Origin: Amoebophrya sp. A120
Taxonomy: Eukaryota; Sar; Dinophyceae; Syndiniales; Amoebophryaceae
Direction of reading: 5' to 3'
Length of the DNA stretch: 64,000 nucleotides
NCBI GenBank assembly: GCA_905178155.1
Contig: CAJINV010000011.1
Span: 2,609,531-2,673,530 of the forward strand
Position 1 is the first letter of the stretch, and each line of letters begins with the position of its first letter. The translations under genes were made by a program, and so were the position numbers. Below are positions 56,625 to 64,000 of the stretch, piece after piece. The notes under the pieces are model-generated. The model had not been told where the DNA came from. It ran no database searches and saw only the letters and a program-made list of their open reading frames with translations.

Positions 56625-59600
56625 TCAGCACCTCCTCGGATGGTTCTGGTGCATGTTGGAGTATGAAAATGCGGAGCCTTGGTACTTGAGCCCGCTCAAC
56701 AACGCCTGCCTCACGCACTCCACGTCCGCGCGCTCGCCATCCTTCACTTGTTTCGCGATGTTCGTCCCCTTCCTCTCTTCACAGGCTTGCAGCTGGAAGT
56801 TGTCCTCGAACTTCATGTCACGAAGCAAGTCGCGGAGTTCCTGGGAGCCCGGCGGGTGGGTCTTGGCCTTGTTGTTCATCATGGACAACAGCGAATTGTT
56901 GTCGGTGTGGACCGCAATCCCGACGGGCTGCTTCTTCCTGAACGCGTGGGTTTCTTTCTGCAGCAAGATCGCAAGGCCGAAGGCAAGCGCCGCAAACGAA
57001 GCCGTAGCGTCGGACAGCTTGATCAGGGGCTTCGCATCTAGGAGACCTAGTTTATAGTGGCATGGTGAATGAACTAGAAGGAAAGACATAGCTTTGTCGG
57101 GATTCATAAAAAGCAGGCAATGCAAGCACAAGCTAGGGTAAATTGTAGATAGAAAAACATACGTACCTTCAAACGTCATTTGGAAGCACAAATCCACACC
57201 TCCTTCTTTCGAAAGAACGGCCCGCAAGTCGCACGTGTTCGTCTGCGTATTCAGGTTGCAGGCTGCCACATGCATCCGGTACTGAATTGGTACGGCGGCG
57301 TCAAATTGTTCGAATGACGATTGATTCTTGTTCAAATCCCGACTTGAAGCGCCATACCATCCGTTGTGATTGGCTGCAGAAGCCGAACTTGAGCTCCATT
57401 CTGCCCGCTCGTCATTTGGGTAACCGTACATTCCGTGCTTACCCTTGCCTGTCTTTCCTTTGCCCTTCGCCTCGAAATCGTCCTCGTAGTCGCGCTCGCG
57501 CGAGCGACGACGGCCTTTGCAGCTCCCGTAATTATGTTGGCGGTAATTGTCTCTGGAACTACAGGACCTGTGGTCTCGTCTCCCCCTGCCTTTCCCTTTA
57601 CCGTAGTGATCACCATCTTTCCCAACGCGACCACGTCTCGGGGTCCGCGACCTCTTCGGCTTTCGCTTGCCACCACCGTTGCTCCCCACGATTGTACGAC
57701 CGCGGGCTGTTGGTGGTCTACTGTTCATCGCGGGTCGAAGGATCGGGGGCCGTTTGTCGACGTCTCGGTCGTCCCTCCTGCTTCGTTTGCGACTCCTGCT
57801 ACGTCTGCGTGACGAGGACCTGGAACGTCGCTTGCGACCGTAGCCGGCCACGCCAATCATCTCCTTCTCCTCCACCTCGCGGCGGGATTTTAAGATGGGC
57901 AGAGGTGGTCCTCGGGCGGTGCTACTACTGGAACTAGAACTGGAAGTAGCTGCAGGCTCAGGTAGTTGCCTCACATTCACTTTTGGCTGCCCGAGCTCGA
58001 CGCTGTTGGCCCCGGTACATGTTGCGCTTTGTTTCGTTTTTCTTCGCTTTTGCTCTAGCATGTCCTTGAAGCGGGCCATGTCGCGGGCTGTCGGACGGTT
58101 AGCTCGCTCTGTCAACTTCTGGATCACTGTGTCGGTGGGCAAGCTGTGTTTTTGTGAATTCAATGCAGCTTCATGTTTCTTCATCGCATGCAAAATCCTA
58201 AAATCAAACCTGAAATACCCCAACGCCAACTCGCCATCACAAATAAACCAAAACCATTGGTTTATTTTTGAAAAATTATACCAGAGTTCCACTAGCTTCT
58301 TCGTCTGCGAGACTCGTATCGACGCCAAATCCAGCCACTCCTTCTCCTGCAAATCCGTCGGGCCCTTCAGCAACTTCATAGCGAAATCTTCCGGCTTCCG
58401 CGTCAAGGTCACTTCGTACAAACCGTACGGCATCTTCCGGCGACCCTCGTACTTCAAGTCCTGCTTGTTCCATTTGTCCGCGTACATCATTCGCAGGGAA
58501 TCTCCGTGCGAGGAGCCTTTGTCGAATACGGTTGTCCAATCCACGATCTGCTCGTCCACGGGAACAGTGGCCGCTGGTCCTCCCGCCGGTCGCTTCAAAG
58601 TAGAGCTGCTACTCGCCGAAGTAGCGCTTGAAGAGGATGAGGCAGCATGTACTTGTTCGGATATGGGATTCGAACCGGGCTTGTTGAGAGGCGTCATTTT
58701 GATCTCCCCTGCAGCATTCACCGCGAGTTGCCACAACTTCCTCGCACGCTCCTTGTCGATTACGCAATCCGGCCAGACGATGTGCAAGCTGATCTTCTGC
58801 TGGCAATACGGATGCTGGGCGAAGCCGGTAGCGGAGGTTATCAGACACCGGGTGGAGCTCTTCAGCTTCGGCCGGCCGCTTTCATCCATCACTGGGCACC
58901 CATCTGCGTCGATTTCCTGCCAGTACGGCGTCACTGCGGCAGCTAAAATTTGCACGCAGCGGTGGACCCAGTGCTGTTCCTCCTCCTTACTCAGCTCGGG
59001 TGGCTGAAGATTTCCGGTTCCGTGAAAGTCCGCGGGCGGTGGGATGAGAATGTCGACATCCTGGAACCAGTTGAAGTTCGGAAAACTGGCTTTTTCCGTG
59101 ATCGACGGAGTTTGGAAGCCTTGCGCTTGTAATTGCGCCATGGTTTCGTGCAATTCCCCCTTCTGCGCCTGGTCGTCCACGAAGAGCTGGGGCGGAAAGG
59201 CCCGGTCGCCCTTCGTCCCACTGATGATTGAATGCGTCATCAACGCCCGGTCGGGATCCGCAAGCCGGTTTCTATCGCCGAGGCGGGAAATGTTCTCCCA
59301 GAGGCGGCGTTTCTCGTCGATGTGGTTCAACTCGTTGTCGGGAAGGGATAGATTTACCGCGTTAAATTTCCCTGAATAGTGTCGGTCTGGTCTCACTTCG
59401 AAAAACACTGCCGCCTGCCTTGGCATGTTTGGGTGCTCCCGCTGGAGGCGTTCGAGTTCTGGTGGGGGAACGAAGAACTCACGCTCCGTGTTCCACTCGC
59501 GAAGGAAAGCGAAGCCCCGACCTGAGATTCAGTCACGCCTGCGTTAATACTTCACACGCCGGCTGGGCAACAACCATGATCTTGCTTGTGCGAGGACACA

Positions 59601-61348
59601 TACGACTGAGACTCAAGGTAGCTCAAAATATCATAAAAAAAACTACCATCCGGCTTCGAGTAGAATCTTCCCGTTAGACGCGCCGTTTCGCTGGGATGGT
59701 GTCCGCGCCCTGGCCAGTAGTCGCGCTCAGCATTCCCATTTTGCAGAGAGCTCTGCGCCTCTTGCAGCCTCTCGCGCGAACAGGATCGGTTTTTTGCGCG
59801 AACGGTTGTGCTGTCAGCCCCCCCAGACAAGGATTTGGTCGCTTCTGGACTGGTCCCGCCGCTGGCAGTCGTGCTTTTGCTTTCATTCGCTTTGGTTTTG
59901 ATGTCCCCGACCCCAAAAGAAAGAGTTGCAGACTCCCCTTCCTCCGCGGAAACCGCCGCCGGGTGCTCGTCCGGCATCATCGTGGCAAATGCGCTGTTGT
60001 CAGGATGACGATGAGAGGCGGAGGCAGACTCGATACTTAGACCACGGTTATCGCCTTCTTGCCGCAGCACCTCAGGCGCCACTGGTGTGATTGCGGAAAG
60101 GGAAGCCGAATCTTCTTCCCGAACACCCACGACGCTCTGCTCGCTCAATGACCTGTCGTGACGAGCACGAGCCCCGGTGGAGTCCTCTTCGCGGTCTTCA
60201 TCTATGGACAGCTTCTGCTGGTGGTGCTGAAGATCGTCAGCGAGCCATTCGCTCCGGATAGAGTTTGGTAATTTGGGTGTAAGCTTCTTGTTTTTCTCGA
60301 TTTCGCGAATTACGATGAAATTATGGGAAAGACCGTCAGATGAGTCGGCATTTCGCTCGTATTCAAAAAGCTGTCCATCGTCTGTCTGCCAAAACCGTTG
60401 TCCGCATTTCGTGTAACCAGCCTGCCCCTGTCGTGATTGTCATTTTCATTCTGATGCTCCATGCAAGAACCGCATATGTAGCTTAAAAAAGCACCATCAA
60501 CTCATGGTCATGCTCATGGAACAAAGGGCATTATATAAGCATGTTTCACTTAGACTTACCAGTGGAAGCCAGTTTTGCAACGGCGGCATTTTTCCGTGTA
60601 TACGATAGCCCTCGTCATCGTATCCTGCATGCGGAAAGTCAGAAACGACGTCGGTAACCAAACGCGGTCCATTTTTGCTTCGCAGAATGTTTTCTGGGTC
60701 CGGAACGAAGGGATTACTGGCTGCGGCGCCGGTGCTGATGCGAGTGCGACGTGGTTCGACGACGGCGGAAGAACTACTCGAGCTGGAGAAAATTGTAGAA
60801 AGTAAACCAGCAGTTGCAGTTGTTGCTATGAAAAGCGTTACATCCCGATTCACTGCAGCGTCGCTTTTCACGATGCGGTCGTCCTCGATCCCAACGCCGG
60901 CACCATTAGCGCTATCATCACGGTCAACACTGTCCTCTTCGTTGGAGAGCAAATCCCTACTCCGTTCGCCGCTTGGTCTTCTTCTAGAAGTGCTATCTAG
61001 CTCTACGTCAATGCTTCTGATACTCTCTATAGTATCGTCGCTAGCAGCACCATCGCTCTTTTTGTCATCTTCTGGCGTGCAGTCATTGTCTTGCCCACTC
61101 GCACTGGCAACACCCTCCTCGCCTCGCACCTCATTTTTTCGTGCGCTTGGTAGTTGTGCTGTAGCAGAGCTAGTAGCCAGCACGGGAGCTGCCAAGGGCG
61201 CTGGCAGATTGAAATCGGTGTCAACTGCAGTGATGGCTGCGGTCATTGTCCTCGCTTTCACTGGGCTCGCGGCTCTCCAGGTAGAGGTTGGGTGATAAAG
61301 GCTGACGAAATTATCCGGCCACGACTTGATAAAAGTAAAGAGCAACAA
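56625..61348 (-). CDS. Archaeo-eukaryotic primase (PrimPol-like) fused to an RNase H-like domain (1448 aa)
   Basis: Exons 61348-60560, 60427-59647, 59521-57167 and 57046-56625 join by GT-AG introns and total 1449 codons; ATG near 61245 is an alternative start. Residues 1 to about 520 are mostly disordered. The primase-like core shows the three AEP motifs in order and spacing: DVD at about 59060 (motif I, acidic pair), K-I-S-L-H at about 58790 (motif II, S-x-H) and I-V-D-W at about 58540 (motif III), followed by SLRMMYADKW like the RNFR-x-x-x-S-K region of PrimPol. Then a Lys/Arg/Ser/Gly-rich RS-like linker, and a C-terminal end with SFAALAFGLAILL, GIAVHTDNNSLLSMMNNK and an E-x-x-K-G-x-N...AD segment resembling RNase H of DIRS-type retroelements. 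An 84-bp GT-AG stretch (58281-58198) may be a further intron; either reading stays open. Confidence 0.6.
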
Positions 61349-62078
61349 ATCATTAAACTGCTCGCATTTCTAAACTTCGCTCCACGTAGAATTCTTCTTT
61401 CTTCATCACTCGGGAGTGGAGGGTTTCCTCACAGCCCAAACTAAATTCATCGTGATACTGCTCAACATTTTCGTAGTGGCGTTTATGTCTATGGCTAGGT
61501 TGTCTTGTGCTTCGGTTCTCCTGAAGAGTCAGTGTAGCGTAGAACCTAGGAAAACTAAGATAAACATATGTGCTTTTAGTATAGTGATGAAGATGAAAAA
61601 GCTACAGCGAGAGCGGGAGCTCAGTTTGGATCGCCGATTTAGGATCTATTTGCCTTTCAGCTTCAGCTACTAAAAAGGTCCATGCGTCCGTGTCATAAAA
61701 CTAAAAGCTCCTGACGCGGTCTAGTAACTGCGTGTGCAAATAGGTACTACATACGTTTTGATCTCTATAGTCAGTGTGGCTGCGCGGCAAGCGCGTGCGC
61801 GCGGAAGATTGATGTCCTTGATCATAATAGGAACTGGAAAGTGCCTGCGCGTGTCAGTGAACATCGTCCTGCCTTCGTTGTCCAAGCAGGTCGCGGTTGG
61901 TGTCACGCGCGGATATGTCCTGAGGCTGAGCTACGCTGTTCTTGCGAATGCATCATAAGCGATTCCAACAAAGACTGCACAATTGAACCAAAGAACTGTT
62001 ACTTCATCAACACGTGATGATCGACGTCATTTTTATGCAACTACAAATTGTATTCCCAGAAGTACGTAGAGAAGCATT
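61349..62078. other. Intergenic, no gene seen
   Basis: No supported gene; likely 5' flank of the primase-like gene. Confidence 0.4.
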
Positions 62079-62473
62079 TTAGATGGCCTGCTTGGTTTCC
62101 CGGAGGAAGAGAGCGGCAGCAGTGTGGAAAATGAAGCCCGCGACGAGAGAGACGCCCAAATTTCTGGCGATCAAGTCGAAACGCAAATGACCAGCAAGAA
62201 AAATAACGGACTCAGGGCACCTTGCTTTGGAAAATTATCGGGAACAAGCAGCGAAAAAGGACGAATATAACGGTTTTCCGCCCTGGAAGTATTCTTGAAC
62301 GGGGGCAAAGTAAAAATAGTGAAACTACTCATCGTTGCCGTAATCATGGGTGACACCGAAAAACTTTCATGAAGATTTTTCCCATGAACAATGCCAAGGC
62401 TCCCATGTGACTGCGTTTTTCCATAGCCGGGAGACCCGATCATCTGCACGCTGTCGTGGTGGTGATCTCGCAT
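62079..62473 (-). CDS. Small single-span membrane protein, probable two exons
   Basis: Start at 62473 gives MRDHHHDSVQMIGSPGYGKT; the last piece (about 62215-62079) gives FDLIARNLGVSLVAGFIFHT and AALFLRETKQAI before the stop. The intron between them is not resolved (several donors possible). A small His-rich N-terminus plus one membrane span recalls inner-mitochondrial-membrane accessory subunits, but no family is identified. Confidence 0.35.
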
Positions 62474-62674
62474 GAAGTTACCCACACTACTGGTTCAACG
62501 GCGCAGCTGGTCTCTGGTCCGCGGCATACAGAATCAAACAGCAGCCGAACGCTCAACGGAATCTATTTCTTCCCCCTCGTCGTCCTCGGCCTCGAAAGTA
62601 CGAAGGAAGAAAATCGCTTCGCGGGCACCGTCGGTGTTGACCGCACCGTTTGGCATTGGCATCACCACTCGTCC

Positions 62675-64000
62675 CTACGGCCACGGGTAATCCAACACGG
62701 TCTGGTACACAAAAAGCGAAATACCCGCGCCCGGTACACACCGCGCCAGCCGTGGCACAAAGCCGCGGTAGAGCGCGAACACCCCTTCTCGCCGGAGGAT
62801 GTGAAACATGACACCAAGTGCTGACGGGCTCCACTGATTCCTCCTCAATGTTGATGTTCTTGCGCCGGTTTTTGCTTGAGCTGCACTTAATATGTCGCCT
62901 CCAACTACAGAGGTTGCGCTCAGCGGTAGACTGCTTTTTGGGACTGCAATTGCTGGCGCAGAAGATGTAGTTCCCATTGTCCTCGGACAAACGACGTTTG
63001 TCTCCACGGAATTCCCCACCGACGCTTGTATTCTGGTTTTCACCAAATCAAACGGGGCACTGAAGATCGCACCGACAACACCGGCGAAGCACCCACTCAG
63101 GAAATGCACGGGCAGAATGTTGCAGCTTGAGGCGCACCAGTTGTGACTGTTCAGTTTTGTTGTGGAGAACGATAAAGACGCTCCCGCAGATGAAAAATCC
63201 TCGCCTGATGAAGTACAATTCCTACTTGTTGCGCCGCCGGACGACAACAGCGGGGGTTGCAGAAAACACCGTTGAAACATGGAGTCCGGGTCGCTCAGTT
63301 GGTCTTTCGCCCAACTCACACTGCTGAAAAACACCCCGTTAAAGAGAAACCCCCGTTGCATCGTGCAGCTCATCCCCCGAATAAGGGCGACCGGGCCCTC
63401 TTTGCGGTAGACCTGCGCCATCGCGTCGAGCAGGCCGCGGTTGTACTCGTGGCGGTATTCTGGGAGCTGCATCCGCACCTTAATCAGCTCGGAGGTCACC
63501 ACGATCGGCGCCTCACTGGCACCAGTCAAAGCGCCCGCGGCAAAAGCCGCTTGGTAGCGATCGGACCGGGGGGGTGGAGGGGTTATTCTCATGTTTCTGG
63601 TAGCGATGCTCATCTTCCGTGTGGCGCCGACAGAAGAAGTTGAAGGTGATGCGCAGCCTGCGAAATTCGCTATCCCTGCTTCTTTACTGCTGCTTATTCT
63701 TTGTAAAAACTTCGCTTCCAAGTGCCCTTGCACCATGAATTTCCAGCCGCGTTTTGGAACTTCCGTGAGGAGTGGGAACGACAGGCCGCGGTAAATGCTC
63801 AGCTTCTCTTGGCGCAAACTCGTCGCGAGCAGGCGCAGAAAGCTGGAAGCTCTGGGTGGGGGGAGGTCGCTTGCCGCTGATGTAGTTGCACCTCCGAAGG
63901 AATGAAATGAGTACCGTGACAAGTTGCTCCCACTACCGTTCCTTCCTTCCCACACAGCCTGGTATGCTCCCCCAGGTGCCAAACGCTGCGACGAGGACGA
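62675..64000 (-). CDS. Mitochondrial carrier (SLC25 family), 5' end beyond the window
   Basis: Transports a metabolite across the inner mitochondrial membrane. Visible are the second and third carrier repeats: TSELIKVRMQ (a P-x-D/E-x-x-K/R variant), LIRGMSCTMQRG, then APFDLVKTRIQ and LYRGFVPRLARCVPG. The first repeat's end (YRGLSFPLLTEVPKRGWKF) resembles the oxodicarboxylate carrier (SLC25A21-like, PP-x-L-A-E-T-P-KR-A-x-KF). Substrate is inference; a 2-oxodicarboxylate or related organic acid is plausible. A Ser/Thr-rich insert of about 40-50 residues lies between repeats 1 and 2, and another between repeats 2 and 3. The first signature motif lies beyond 64000, so the gene is truncated by the window. 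Confidence 0.85.
   Translation of the reverse strand, partial: SSSSQRLAPGGAYQAVWEGRNGSGSNLSRYSFHSFGGATTSAASDLPPPRASSFLRLLATSLRQEKLSIYRGLSFPLLTEVPKRGWKFMVQGHLEAKFLQRISSSKEAGIANFAGCASPSTSSVGATRKMSIATRNMRITPPPPRSDRYQAAFAAGALTGASEAPIVVTSELIKVRMQLPEYRHEYNRGLLDAMAQVYRKEGPVALIRGMSCTMQRGFLFNGVFFSSVSWAKDQLSDPDSMFQRCFLQPPLLSSGGATSRNCTSSGEDFSSAGASLSFSTTKLNSHNWCASSCNILPVHFLSGCFAGVVGAIFSAPFDLVKTRIQASVGNSVETNVVCPRTMGTTSSAPAIAVPKSSLPLSATSVVGGDILSAAQAKTGARTSTLRRNQWSPSALGVMFHILRREGVFALYRGFVPRLARCVPGAGISLFVYQTVLDYPWP

Overview
This window looks like nuclear DNA of a dinoflagellate-lineage protist; a compact Syndiniales (Amoebophrya-like) genome is the best guess. The evidence is eukaryotic gene content (alpha-tubulin, a divergent tubulin, MOZART1, an SLC25 mitochondrial carrier, mitochondrial 3-hydroxyacyl-CoA dehydrogenase), dense intron-rich genes, every well-supported gene on the minus strand, and many small transposon-like introns ('introners') with terminal inverted repeats, 5-bp target-site duplications and non-GT-AG borders. 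The lineage call is inference; introners, spliced exons, reading frames and repeats were read from the bases.

Layout, left to right (all minus strand unless said): 0.2-2.2 kb membrane-anchored unknown protein; 2.9-5.1 kb HADH, split by four introner-like introns and one GT-AG intron; 5.5-7.4 kb divergent tubulin; 8.3-12.2 kb 1022-aa protein with a possible LOTUS-like C-terminus; 12.5-14.8 kb Ala/Gln/His-rich protein ending in a coiled coil; 15.0-16.2 kb ACTAGT cluster and GC-rich island; 16.5-17.3 kb unknown; 18.0-18.9 kb degenerate HNH-like protein; 19.7-20.5 kb MOZART1; 21.4-40.0 kb a tandem family of four undescribed paralogues (A-D) separated by repeat-rich DNA, one member carrying a 4.1-kb composite intron in which a piece of its own exon is repeated five times; 40.9-42.4 kb unknown; 43.1-45.8 kb membrane-anchored PUB-domain-like protein; 46.4-50.8 kb 1139-aa multi-span membrane protein interrupted by five introners; 51.7-52.7 kb unknown; 54.0-55.5 kb alpha-tubulin with one introner; 56.6-61.3 kb a 1448-aa protein joining an archaeo-eukaryotic primase (PrimPol-like) core to an RS-rich linker and an RNase H-like end; 62.1-62.5 kb small membrane protein; 62.7 kb to the window edge a mitochondrial carrier.

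Three things stand out. Introners can be placed to the base because removing the element plus one target-site copy restores frame in every gene tested (HADH 353 aa, alpha-tubulin 453 aa, the 1139-aa membrane protein, the PUB-like protein 654 aa, the 1022-aa protein). The four-gene family has no assignment I recognise. The primase/RNase H-like fusion would be an unusual nuclear enzyme. Long gene-poor stretches hold GC islands and diverged dispersed repeats, not recognisable genes.
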